A stretch of 64,000 bases of DNA from an uncultured Candidatus Saccharibacteria bacterium (GTDB lineage: Bacteria; Patescibacteriota; Saccharimonadia; Saccharimonadales; Saccharimonadaceae), in NCBI GenBank assembly GCA_948614045.1, contig CAPFSK010000002.1, positions 124,001-188,000 of the forward strand, given 5' to 3'. The number at the start of each line of letters is the position of its first letter. The first letter of the stretch is position 1. Of this stretch, positions 7,584 to 15,790 are shown piece by piece. The position numbers and the translations under genes were made by a program. Below the pieces are notes generated by a model. It was not told the DNA's origin. It ran no database searches and worked only from the letters and a program-made list of their open reading frames with translations.

Positions 7584-9419
7584 ATGGCAACATCTGGTTC
7601 GTATGGGATGAATGGAGGGGGATGGAATTCTACATTCGGTTGGTCTTTAAGCAGCCAGAACATTGCGGGGAATAATTCCACGATTGGTTGGTGGTGGGAT
7701 GCTAACTGGGCTGGTACTACATGGGTGATTTCTTCACAAGCGAAACTGTGGGTTAATGGCTCACAAGTATTCGCAAACGGATATAATACTGGTCGTAGAA
7801 TGTATGGCGGCAGGCAGGCCTCTGGATCTACCACCATTGGACATAATACTAATGGTACCAAAACCTTTGGTGCTAATGGTGAAGCTGCCTTTCAAGTCTT
7901 CGCTCTCAACGCATGGGGGTCTGGAAATTGGGATTTGCCAACTATACCTCGTCACGCTTCGGCCACCGGAGCTAATGGTGACATTAATGATGAGCAAAAT
8001 CCATACATATCGTATTCAAACCCAGCAAAAACTGCCCTTGATGTTTATCTTGAACTTCCAGATTTAGGTGTTTCACCCGTAGCTGATTCAAGGTTCAGCA
8101 TAGGCTCCGCAGCGTCTGGCACATATAATTGGAAGTTATCAGATACGGCTCGCGACGCTATTCGTTCGGCGATGAAAAACGTTAAGTCCACCAAGCTACG
8201 GATGGGCTTACATGATAGCTTAGGCGGCGATAGCTGGTCTTGGAAAGACGCAATAATTTCTATTATCAATGCTGAGCCAACATTTACTGATTTTGATTAC
8301 TATGACACTAACACGGCTGCTGTATCCGTTACTGGGAATAGTAAAGTTTTAATTCAAAGTATTTCTACGCCAAAAATTACCGTTAAATCCGCAAGTAAGG
8401 CGTCACCGAAGAAAGGCGCCAGTATCTCAAAATATAATATCGCTTTTGATGGTAAGACGACTGCTATGGAATGGAAGGATAAGGAGGATGTCTCGGCGAC
8501 ACTTGGCACTACTACTAGTGCTGGTAGTATGAAATTGAAAGTTTCTGCGCTCGATTCTCGTTCATTTTCTACGGACGTCTCTAAAGATGTCGTCGTCTTG
8601 CCTTACTCCTCTCCGGTAGTTATAGCATCCGGGAAGCGTCTAAACGATTTTGAGGACGAGACTACTATCCATATTGAAGGATCTATATCCTTACTTCAGG
8701 TTAATGGAATAACAAAAAATGCAGTTGATTCAACAAGTGGAGTTAAATATCGTTATCGTGAACAAGGCACGTCGGCTTGGAATAATTGGGCTAACATCAA
8801 ATCCGCAACCGGTGCTAACGGAGTTATTGGCACGACTGACTTTACTTTATCATTGGATAAAACTAAAGCCTATGAATTTCAGGTACAAATTACAGATAAA
8901 CTTAAAACTTCAACCGTGGATTTCACAGTTGGCGTTGGCCGACCAATCTTACGTATCGGCCTCGATGGCCTCTGTTACAACAACGAGCAGCCGCTGATGC
9001 CTAGTCACATTGGACAAGTTATTCAAAGCACTACGCTCGACACGGCCGCAAAAGTTGCTGCTATTTACGGTGGTACGTGGGTAACATGGGGTGCTGGGAG
9101 GGTGCCAGTTGGGGTTGCCAATGGAGACACTGATTTTGGCACAGTAAATAAAACTGGAGGTGCTAAGTCTGTAACATTGAGTGTAGCTCAGATGCCGTTA
9201 CATAGTCACGGCGTGAAAAATTTAAGGTTCAAAAATGCCTGGACGGCAACTGGAACTGGCTCTGGCAACTGGCTCGCGCCCTCAGCATATGTATGGGGAT
9301 CAAACACACAATTTAACGATATCCCTATCGTGGGTGAAACATACAATACGGGTAGTGGTAATGCGCACTCCAATATTCAGCCCTATACCACATGTTATTT
9401 CTGGCGTCGCACAGCTTAA
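7584..9419 (+). CDS. Receptor-binding / baseplate tip protein with exchangeable C-terminus, 611 aa
   Basis: Beta-rich, Gly/Ser/Thr-rich virion protein with a likely jelly-roll N-terminus (residues 1-130) and internal repeats, similar in build to DUF859-type minor structural proteins. The C-terminal part has the phage tip signature YGGTWVTWGAGRVPVG, then VTLSVAQMPLHSH, a variable middle, and NIQPYTTCYFWRRTA at the end. The last ~83 residues form cassette c, which starts at the 12-bp core at 9169-9180; three other cassettes with the same head and tail motifs lie silent at 2972-3484 and 9416-9629. The stop overlaps that of cassette d tail to tail. The protein is expected to bind the host surface, and its tip looks variable by inversion. 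Confidence 0.8.
   Translation: MATSGSYGMNGGGWNSTFGWSLSSQNIAGNNSTIGWWWDANWAGTTWVISSQAKLWVNGSQVFANGYNTGRRMYGGRQASGSTTIGHNTNGTKTFGANGEAAFQVFALNAWGSGNWDLPTIPRHASATGANGDINDEQNPYISYSNPAKTALDVYLELPDLGVSPVADSRFSIGSAASGTYNWKLSDTARDAIRSAMKNVKSTKLRMGLHDSLGGDSWSWKDAIISIINAEPTFTDFDYYDTNTAAVSVTGNSKVLIQSISTPKITVKSASKASPKKGASISKYNIAFDGKTTAMEWKDKEDVSATLGTTTSAGSMKLKVSALDSRSFSTDVSKDVVVLPYSSPVVIASGKRLNDFEDETTIHIEGSISLLQVNGITKNAVDSTSGVKYRYREQGTSAWNNWANIKSATGANGVIGTTDFTLSLDKTKAYEFQVQITDKLKTSTVDFTVGVGRPILRIGLDGLCYNNEQPLMPSHIGQVIQSTTLDTAAKVAAIYGGTWVTWGAGRVPVGVANGDTDFGTVNKTGGAKSVTLSVAQMPLHSHGVKNLRFKNAWTATGTGSGNWLAPSAYVWGSNTQFNDIPIVGETYNTGSGNAHSNIQPYTTCYFWRRTA
9073..9106 (+). repeat. Outer core inverted repeat, right copy
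   Basis: 34 bp identical to the reverse complement of 3451-3484. It encodes the GTWVTWGAGRVP segment of the receptor-binding protein. Confidence 0.8.
9164..9180 (+). repeat. Inversion site c
   Basis: 17 bp identical in inverted orientation to 9613-9629; contains the 12-bp core CTGTAACATTGA at 9169-9180. The reading frame (A-K-S-V-T-L) is the same in both cassettes. Confidence 0.75.
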
Positions 9420-9629
9420 ACTGTCCTTCGCCACATATAGCAAGTTACGTATGGCTGCAAATTGGAATGAGCTTGTCCTCCGCCCGTATCTCCGGTTCTG
9501 GTCGCAGCACCGGGGTAATTCCATCCAGTCGTATGCGTCATAGAGCCGCTTCCTCCTCCCCACTCAAATGGTATAGGTAGAGAATGATTGTGCTGGGGTA
9601 CCTGCTCAATGGTCAATGTTACAGACTTA
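9416..9629 (-). other. Receptor-binding tip cassette d (silent, - strand)
   Basis: C-terminal cassette facing cassette c. It reads KSVTLTIEQVPQHNH, a variable Gly-rich middle (FEWGGGSGSMTHTTG) and the ending NLQPYVTCYMWRRTV. The stop overlaps that of the expressed gene within TTAA at 9416-9419. Flipping 9164-9629 would replace cassette c by d in frame, keeping everything upstream. It has only a TTG and no ribosome site, so it is silent as it stands. Confidence 0.78.
9613..9629 (-). repeat. Inversion site d
   Basis: Inverted 17-bp match to site c with the 12-bp core at 9613-9624 on the minus strand. Confidence 0.75.
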
Positions 9630-9638
9630 ATATCGACG

Positions 9639-9647
9639 TGATATAAT
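9639..9647 (+). promoter_or_regulatory. Extended -10 promoter of the 9825 gene
   Basis: TGATATAAT with TATAAT at 9642-9647, directly outside cassette d. The transcript begins with a foldable leader (9653-9785) and then the membrane-protein gene. Confidence 0.5.
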
Positions 9648-9652
9648 AAGAG

Positions 9653-9785
9653 TGTTCCAGAATTATTTTATCAATCACGAGCTTCGGTTGCCATAACCGG
9701 CATTCACGAGTTATAGACTGAAGTTTTTGGTTTATAGAATAGTTTTGGAACAACTACGTGAGTGCCGTTTTTGGTTTTCCGGCAT
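9653..9785 (+). ncRNA. Foldable leader or small RNA
   Basis: About 180 bp without a gene. A 7-bp closing stem (9653-9659 with 9746-9752) encloses a hairpin CGGTT-GCCAT-AACCG at 9685-9699; a second hairpin GCCG/CCGGC with a T-rich loop follows at about 9764-9783. It has no T-loop or CCA, so it is not a tRNA. Could be a regulatory leader of the gene at 9825. Low confidence. Confidence 0.3.
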
Positions 9786-9824
9786 GCGATAGCATTATTG
9801 GAGAAAACCGGGAAATTTTATAAT

Positions 9825-10235
9825 ATGCCAAATCAAAGCAAGAAGTCAAACATAAATAAAAAATCTAAACTTATTTATGTTTTGATAGGTGTAATTGCAG
9901 TTATAATAGTGGCAATAGGTATCATTTTTGCTTGCGCTACGACAACAAAAACCAAAGAAAAAACTTGGACCACGGAAGATTCCATGCGTCAGTCTAAGAT
10001 AGACCAACAAGAGTCGGTAGCTAAACAATTGTACTTAAAAGCGAAGTTGGAATATACTAATACAGGTGCCTTCCCAAAAGAGCTTGATGATTTCGTAGAA
10101 AATACTGAGAATATCAAGAATACGTTGCCAAATTTACAATATACTAGATATGGAAATAGGGGTTTTGTGATAACCTATACTAATATCGATGGCGAAACTG
10201 AAAAACTTACATATACCGCTGGAGAGGATTCTTAG
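9825..10235 (+). CDS. Single-pass membrane protein in the tail region, 136 aa
   Basis: Basic N-terminus (MPNQSKKSNINKKSK), one strongly hydrophobic helix at about residues 17-38, then a soluble domain rich in Lys/Glu with the segment KLEYTNTGAFPKELDDF, which resembles the short-side region of pseudopilins though no prepilin peptidase site is present. It sits alone with its own promoter between the receptor-binding gene and the convergent tape measure gene, and its TAG overlaps the tape measure stop by three bases. This is typical of a lysogenic-conversion gene, for example a superinfection-exclusion membrane protein. That role is inference. Confidence 0.55.
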   Translation: MPNQSKKSNINKKSKLIYVLIGVIAVIIVAIGIIFACATTTKTKEKTWTTEDSMRQSKIDQQESVAKQLYLKAKLEYTNTGAFPKELDDFVENTENIKNTLPNLQYTRYGNRGFVITYTNIDGETEKLTYTAGEDS

Positions 10236-13200
10236 ATATCAATAATGCTGCGGTTTTTCATCTGAGATAACTCATTAATGGAATTTGCCATGTTCTGTGC
10301 GAATTCTAGAGAAACTGGAACATTCTCCCCATCGATTTTTAGAATAGCAGTTAGAGAAATAGGTTGTTTTTCTACGGATAATTCTCCGTCGATTCTATGC
10401 TGAACTGCACGGCTAATATCCGGGAGGTCAACAGTTGGCGCGCTAATATCGGAAAGCATAGTGGGAATATCAGCAGTGGCAGACGAAAAACTATCCTGAA
10501 TTGATTCTCCAATACCGGACATCGTCTTTGTCAGGTTCTTTTCCTCACCTTCCATTCCGATGCCCACGCCTTGCATAATATAAGAACCCATCTGAGCCAT
10601 AACTTTCGATGGTGAGTGAATGTCAAATTGTTTTTTGAAAACGCCGAGCATTGAACTTCCGATACTGCCAATCGTTGAACTTAGCCACCCCTGTTTGCTC
10701 TGCGCACCTTGTCCGACACCCTCCGCCCAGTTTGCTCCAGCAGTGCGCCCGCCGCTAGAAAGATCATTTTTCACCTTCCCATTGAGATTCGAGACGGTGC
10801 GATCGGCAGACTGCCAAATGCTATTCCATGCTTTACCATTATCATCGTCAATATCGGCTAACTGGCGGCTAATAAAGTCGGCCATGCTTTCCATGTCTTC
10901 TTTGTTAATTTTACAATTTTCGCCATTCTGCAGTGTGAACTCACCGTTTGAATTAGTAAGATCTACAATTTTTTGGCGTAACTCATCATATTTACCAGCC
11001 GCTAACAATGCTTCCGCTTCGGCTTTTTGCTGGCTCATAACTTCTTTCCACTGCTGGTTTGACAGTTCTTCAGTAGCGACAGACTGCTCATCCTTAGCGG
11101 CCGTGACCTTATCAATGGCCTCCTTGAGAGACCCTTCTTTGCTGTCTAAGTCAAATACAGCTTCAGCCAATATCCGGTCTTTTTCGGTTAAGTTCCCGCT
11201 AGCCGTATCTAGTCCAGCAACATATGCACGAGCCTCTTCGATTGTCATTCCATACTGCCTTGCGATTTGCTCAGCATTGCTTTGGGATGTCGCCACAGCA
11301 TCCTGCGCGCTTAGTAGGGCGAGTTGAGCATCAGCTAAAGTTTTTGTAATACCCTCAAGCTCATTTTTTAGATCTATCTGTCGTTGAATGGATTCATTAT
11401 GCCAATTAGTGGTTTCGGTCATTGCCTCTTCTGTCGATTTGTACTGAAGTTCCGCCAGCTCTGCTTCCATCGTTTTCAGCTTGGCAAACTCCATTGCAGT
11501 CTGAATTGCTAAGATTACTGCAACGACGGCTTCCATAACGATAATGCCAGCTCCAAAAGCCGAAAACAGACCAACTGATGCCGTTTGAGTTCCAGTAATC
11601 GCCGTAACTACTTTGCCGCCAAGCGTATTTGCGAAATCCGCAAGTGGCGCGCCCAACGCAGATATTTTACCGACTAAACTTGCAGCACCATCTTTGAGTG
11701 AATTTATAATCCCCGATCCAGTAGCCCCTGCCTTATTGAATAAATCCCAGCTCCCTGTAGTTTTAGACAATACGCCTAAGAACCCGCTCATAGCGATTTT
11801 GCCACCGGTAATAGCATTAATAAGACCAGTGAAGAATCCGGCTACTAAATTTAATCCTATGAGCGTTATAAAGCCCTTGATTAGGAGTGAAATAGTTTCT
11901 ACCGCTGCGCTATTGTTAGCTATTCCTCGTAAAGCATCACCAATGCCATTGAGCACCGACACGATAATTCCACCCGTAAATTGTGCTATTGGTACTAGAA
12001 ATGCGTCAATAAACGGCATTAAGAAAGTATCCCAGACGTTCCTGATGATTTCGCCCAATAAACGAATAGCTCCGCCAATAGCATTCAAGACGGATGGCAA
12101 TAAACTTTCACCTGACCACTGTAGGAATGGACGCAAATACTTTTGCCAAACATCCTTGAATATTTTACCTGCATTTCCGATAAATTTCTTTACATCATCA
12201 TAGAAACGCTTAAGTGATTTTCCGATTTTATCAAAATCCCATTCGCCAAATATATCATTAAATGCTTGTTTAATTTTTGCTACTAATGCATCAATCTTAC
12301 TAGTAGCATCATCCACAAAGGATGAGTCCCAAGTATAATCTGAGATAGCTGCATTCCCGCCACCATCAGACCCGCCACTTCCGCTCCCTCCACTAGCGTC
12401 TGGAGCATTCAAGACGTTCATCTCGTCAAAGCCGGCAAGCTGATTTTTCAATTTCTTGGCTGATTTCGCGGCGTCATCTAACCCGCTTGCCGTATTAGCC
12501 GCTCCAGACGACGCGCTTTCGAGATTAGAGGTGACGCCCGAAGTCTCCTTTACTAGCCCGGAAGTTGAGCCAGACCCACCAAATAGTGCCCCGATCCACG
12601 CTACAGCTTCTTTGATAATCTTTACGAAAGCAGCAACATAATTAAAGGCCGTACTAATAGCCTTAGAAAGCCCGTTAAAGAAACCAGCGATATTGGATTG
12701 TCCCAAAACGTCTAATATCTGCGTTATGCCGCGTGTAATAGCTGTTTTAAGGTTAGTAATACTAGTTCCAACGCCACTGGTAGCGTTACGCGCTTGAGTT
12801 GCAAAACTTTCAAAACCGGCTACACCCTGCTTATTAAGCTTCATGATGGCAAACATGAAGTCATTCATAGAAATTTTGCCGGTTTGTAATGCATTATAGA
12901 GGTCACCACCCATAGCCGACGAAGTATAGCCCATCGATGTCGCAATCTGCTTGAGCTGAGCCGGCATAGCCGTTAGAAATGCACGCCACTCCATAGCATC
13001 AGGTTTGCCTTTGGAGTAGGCTTGCATCATCTGCTCAAGCGCCGTATTTTGGGTTTCTGTCGCTGCGCCACCGGCTAGAATAGCATTGTTGAGCGCCAAG
13101 AACATATCAGTGGAAGCGGCGATGTTGCCGTTTGCAGCCGTAAAACGCTGTACTGCTGAAGCTGCATCATCTAGCCTCGTCGGTAACCCAGTAATTCCAT

Positions 13201-13525
13201 TGTCGAGCACTTTAAGTGATTTCTCGGAGTCTTGAGCTGCAACGCCAAGATTCGTCATAACTCGCGTGTAGTTGTTCAAAGTATCTAGACGCTTAATGGA
13301 ATCGTCCATGTGCGCGTTGATTGACTGAAAAGCCTTAGATATAATTGATCCTAAAACATTACCCACTGCCGTACCCATAACGAGCATGCCAGTAGATAAT
13401 GCCTTTGAAGATTTTTCTGCGCCCTTAGCAAAGCCGCTAACTTTTTTGTCCGCTTTATCAACTTCAGAAGCCAATTTACTCGAATCGGCGGTAATCCGAA
13501 CATTTAGTTCATCAATTGTTGCCAT
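10232..13525 (-). CDS. Tail tape measure protein, 1097 aa
   Basis: Longest prophage protein. N-terminal helical region (ATIDELNVRITADSSKLASEVDKADKK), several hydrophobic segments in the middle, Gly/Ser linkers and long coiled-coil stretches in the C-terminal third: the standard build of a siphophage tape measure, which sets tail length and is ejected into the cell wall at infection. I place the start at the ATG at 13523-13525, one base after the chaperone stop and behind GAAAGG; an upstream frame would overlap the chaperone. Its stop overlaps that of a convergent gene. It is the last gene of the head-tail operon on this strand. Confidence 0.9.
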   Translation of the reverse strand: MATIDELNVRITADSSKLASEVDKADKKVSGFAKGAEKSSKALSTGMLVMGTAVGNVLGSIISKAFQSINAHMDDSIKRLDTLNNYTRVMTNLGVAAQDSEKSLKVLDNGITGLPTRLDDAASAVQRFTAANGNIAASTDMFLALNNAILAGGAATETQNTALEQMMQAYSKGKPDAMEWRAFLTAMPAQLKQIATSMGYTSSAMGGDLYNALQTGKISMNDFMFAIMKLNKQGVAGFESFATQARNATSGVGTSITNLKTAITRGITQILDVLGQSNIAGFFNGLSKAISTAFNYVAAFVKIIKEAVAWIGALFGGSGSTSGLVKETSGVTSNLESASSGAANTASGLDDAAKSAKKLKNQLAGFDEMNVLNAPDASGGSGSGGSDGGGNAAISDYTWDSSFVDDATSKIDALVAKIKQAFNDIFGEWDFDKIGKSLKRFYDDVKKFIGNAGKIFKDVWQKYLRPFLQWSGESLLPSVLNAIGGAIRLLGEIIRNVWDTFLMPFIDAFLVPIAQFTGGIIVSVLNGIGDALRGIANNSAAVETISLLIKGFITLIGLNLVAGFFTGLINAITGGKIAMSGFLGVLSKTTGSWDLFNKAGATGSGIINSLKDGAASLVGKISALGAPLADFANTLGGKVVTAITGTQTASVGLFSAFGAGIIVMEAVVAVILAIQTAMEFAKLKTMEAELAELQYKSTEEAMTETTNWHNESIQRQIDLKNELEGITKTLADAQLALLSAQDAVATSQSNAEQIARQYGMTIEEARAYVAGLDTASGNLTEKDRILAEAVFDLDSKEGSLKEAIDKVTAAKDEQSVATEELSNQQWKEVMSQQKAEAEALLAAGKYDELRQKIVDLTNSNGEFTLQNGENCKINKEDMESMADFISRQLADIDDDNGKAWNSIWQSADRTVSNLNGKVKNDLSSGGRTAGANWAEGVGQGAQSKQGWLSSTIGSIGSSMLGVFKKQFDIHSPSKVMAQMGSYIMQGVGIGMEGEEKNLTKTMSGIGESIQDSFSSATADIPTMLSDISAPTVDLPDISRAVQHRIDGELSVEKQPISLTAILKIDGENVPVSLEFAQNMANSINELSQMKNRSIIDI

Positions 13526-13526
13526 T

Positions 13527-14134
13527 TTAACCTTTCGTGTTGTTAGCAAGGCTGCAGATATAAGCGTCTAAGCTCTCATCTGATGTAAAGGCGTGTCCTT
13601 TTTTAGATTCACCATCATCCAACAGTGGAGTAGTGGGGTATTTGCTCGGATCATTTACTCCAGTAGCAATATAAGTTCCCAAAATATGGTTCAAGTGGTC
13701 TTGCAAGCGCATATTTACCTTTATGCGTTCTTGGTAGCCATCAAGGCAGTCGTAGAAATCGCCAATCGTAAGCTCCCAGAATTCCGCTGGATGTAATCCG
13801 ATTTGAAATGCTACTTTTTGGCTTTGTCGCCAGAATTCTGTGAAATTACCAGTTCTTTCGTCAACTCCTCTAGTTGTCGTTTTATCACCCGAGCATCCTC
13901 TTGCCCTAAAAAACCAGCGTCACTGAGACCATCCAAAATTATCATTAAGACTTCATTGACTCCTTTCTTGAACGCTGCATCAAAATCTTCTTCGGTTGCC
14001 GCCCCAGCTTCGAATAAGAAGAGGAGATTGCTCATGGATGGATGCTTGTCAAATGTGGTAAAGACTTTCCAAAAATCTAAACCGCATTTACGTTCTGCTT
14101 TGGCGATATTCGAGGCTTTGTAATCTAGTTTCAT
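13527..14134 (-). CDS. Tail assembly chaperone, -1 frameshift product (gpGT-like)
   Basis: The short chaperone frame ends with AAA AAG TAG. The heptamer C AAA AAG (13814-13820) is a plausible -1 slippery site, and the -1 frame is open from there to 13527. It encodes about 95 more residues beginning VAFQIGLHPAEFWELTIGDF. That stretch has no good start of its own, has the conserved F-x-L-x-P-x-E-F-W pattern of T-domains, and lies directly before the tape measure gene. This is the classic G/GT arrangement of long-tailed phages, where the fusion guides the tape measure during tail assembly. Total length about 200 aa. Confidence 0.7.
13811..14134 (-). CDS. Tail assembly chaperone, short form (gpG-like), 107 aa
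   Basis: Helical acidic protein beginning MKLDYKASNIAKAERKCGLD, in the position of gpG between the major tail protein and the tape measure. The ribosome site is AGGAG. The short form is the main product; a -1 shift at its last codons gives the longer chaperone. About 65 bp separate it from the major tail gene and contain a 6-bp hairpin (GACGGT with ACCGTC) that could lower read-through. Confidence 0.75.
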   Translation of the reverse strand: MKLDYKASNIAKAERKCGLDFWKVFTTFDKHPSMSNLLFLFEAGAATEEDFDAAFKKGVNEVLMIILDGLSDAGFLGQEDARVIKRQLEELTKELVISQNSGDKAKK

Positions 14135-14199
14135 AGGAGTTTCCTTGCTTAGAGTTGATTAGTGACGGTTATAAGGCGACCGTCGGCGCACTATTGAAG

Positions 14200-14637
14200 T
14201 TACTCTCCTGTAGCTTCATCTTCTGGGTTGAACTTGACACTGCCAGTAACGCGAAGGGTTATACTAAAAGTATCAAGACCGTCAGTCGTCTTTTCGCCGT
14301 ACTTAAACGAGCCAATAAAGGCTTTATATCGCGTTAGATTGCCGGCCGGAGTTTTGATTGTAAACTCACGGACAGCCTGCGTATCAAAAATTGCGCGAAG
14401 CTTCGCAAGTTGGGTTGCATCAGTGATGTTGCCGGCAACATCTTGAGAACCCCAGTCAACAGCACCAGAGATATACTCTTTTGCTCCGTCTGGACTATCA
14501 AGCGTCGTGACATCAATTTCCTCGCGTTCGCCAGAAAGTTCGCCAATAGAGGTAAGACTTTTGATTACCAAATCTTCAGTCTCGTCACCAGCTTTGGTGA
14601 TAGTAAGGGTCGTACCCATAGTTTTTGAACCTGCCAT
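14200..14637 (-). CDS. Major tail tube protein, 145 aa
   Basis: Beta-rich protein with the features of siphophage tube subunits: MAGSKTMGTTLTI start, the pattern IGELSGEREEIDVTTLDSPDG, then GNITDATQLAKLRAIF and a C-terminal strand set with FSITLRVTGSVKF. It forms the stacked rings of the tail tube. It lies between the tail terminator and the tail chaperone as expected. AAAGGAG precedes the start. Confidence 0.85.
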   Translation of the reverse strand: MAGSKTMGTTLTITKAGDETEDLVIKSLTSIGELSGEREEIDVTTLDSPDGAKEYISGAVDWGSQDVAGNITDATQLAKLRAIFDTQAVREFTIKTPAGNLTRYKAFIGSFKYGEKTTDGLDTFSITLRVTGSVKFNPEDEATGE

Positions 14638-14668
14638 ATTTTTCTCCTTTTAGAAATTAGCAGTGCGT

Positions 14669-15016
14669 TCATTCAACATGAACGGTAATAAAACGGCAGT
14701 TAATGTGGAACAAGCAACCTTTTGGTTGTGGCACATCTGCCGAATAGGTCAAACGGTAGCCTTCCGCCCTCATTACTTCTTCCACCTCCGAAAGAATTCG
14801 TGAGGACGTAACGCTATCGTCTGCCCAAATATCAACTACGACGCTAATGTCCTGACTTGTAATCTGATTATCAAGGTCAAGGTTGGCGCTGTTGTTATCA
14901 ACTCGAAATGTTATTGCCGGTATTTCCTTATCAGCAAACGAGGCTTGTGCTCCTTGATGACAGTAATAACCCAAGCTCGACAGGATTTTCTGTAGCTGCG
15001 CTTTCGGGATGAACAT
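14669..15016 (-). CDS. Tail terminator protein, 115 aa
   Basis: Small alpha/beta protein of the type that caps the tail tube and joins it to the head (gpU or gp17-like). Visible pattern: an N-terminal helix, then strands with ISVVVDIWADD, a helix SRILSEVEEVMRAEGYRL and a C-terminal strand. Position between the gp10-like protein and the tube protein supports the role. GGAGG precedes the ATG. Confidence 0.65.
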   Translation of the reverse strand: MFIPKAQLQKILSSLGYYCHQGAQASFADKEIPAITFRVDNNSANLDLDNQITSQDISVVVDIWADDSVTSSRILSEVEEVMRAEGYRLTYSADVPQPKGCLFHINCRFITVHVE

Positions 15017-15017
15017 A

Positions 15018-15458
15018 TTATTTACCTCCTCCCGTACTGCTTATAGTGGCTGCAGCGATAAGTTTATTGATTCGATTTCGGTTTGTAAGCAATGCAGGAG
15101 CAAGAAAAGGTTGCGCGACTTGTCCCGGCCACTCTGGGTCATATGCTAGTGCAATATTGAGTCTCTTTTCATGAGGATAGCTACCTTTGCCGCGTCTGCC
15201 CGTTCCAAACTCTACGTAAGGTCCATGCTCACAAGCCGTATAAACTATTCCAACGACTTTGCGGCTATATTCCTCTACTCGCATATGAATGGATCGGCGC
15301 AGAGTTCCAGTATCAACGGTACAGTTAGCCCTCGCTGCCCCCTCTACTAGCGCCGTCGCTTGTGATACGGCTGTTCTTACTTCTTTCTGACTTTTTACAG
15401 TATCTAGCTTGCGCCGTAGTTCTTTAACGCCAGAAATCGAAATCGTTACTCCTGCCAT
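15018..15458 (-). CDS. HK97 gp10-like tail completion protein, 146 aa
   Basis: Matches the HK97-gp10 family: N-terminal ISGVKELRRKLDTV, then ARANCTVDTGTLRRSI, and HGPYVEFGTGRRGKGSYP. In tailed phages this protein works at the head-tail joint during tail completion. It overlaps the head-closure gene by 13 nt and lies one base before the terminator gene, in the usual order. Confidence in the family is good. Confidence 0.85.
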   Translation of the reverse strand: MAGVTISISGVKELRRKLDTVKSQKEVRTAVSQATALVEGAARANCTVDTGTLRRSIHMRVEEYSRKVVGIVYTACEHGPYVEFGTGRRGKGSYPHEKRLNIALAYDPEWPGQVAQPFLAPALLTNRNRINKLIAAATISSTGGGK

Positions 15459-15790
15459 AACTTACCCTCTATAGTCATATGTGAATCAGACATAACGCGA
15501 CTAGTTACAACGTATTTGGAGCCTTGATATTGCAAAAAATCTCCAACCGTTACATCAATATCCGTAGGGCAAGTTATCACTACGTCAATGTCTTTTACCA
15601 GACCTTTTTCTTGCTGACTCTCGTCATAAGAAACGAACCTAACATTTCCTGTAAAGGTGCTCTTAGTGATGGAACCAGTTTTCACTAGCCCACCTTCGGT
15701 GTCGTAGGCTTCCTCTTTCTCTAAAATCGCAACTTCTTTATCGTAGAACGCTTGAGAAATTGCTTGTTTAGCAGAATTAGGAAACAACAT
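15446..15790 (-). CDS. Head-closure (stopper) protein, 114 aa
   Basis: Small protein beginning MLFPNSAKQAISQAFYDKEV with a beta-barrel-like C-terminal half (VTVGDFLQYQGSKYVVTSR), as in SPP1 gp16-like stoppers that close the connector after packaging. It overlaps genes on both sides (14 and 13 nt), indicating translational coupling. Assigned by pattern and gene order. Confidence 0.65.
   Translation of the reverse strand: MLFPNSAKQAISQAFYDKEVAILEKEEAYDTEGGLVKTGSITKSTFTGNVRFVSYDESQQEKGLVKDIDVVITCPTDIDVTVGDFLQYQGSKYVVTSRVMSDSHMTIEGKLWQE

Noticed and set aside
9653..9752. tRNA-like fold with a 7-bp closing stem
   Set aside because: No T-arm consensus, no anticodon arm of proper size and no CCA; about 100 nt with A/T-rich loops. 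Kept only as a weak structured leader.
14135..14199. GACGGT/ACCGTC hairpin between tail tube and chaperone genes as a terminator
   Set aside because: Only six base pairs and no T run; at most a processing or attenuation element.
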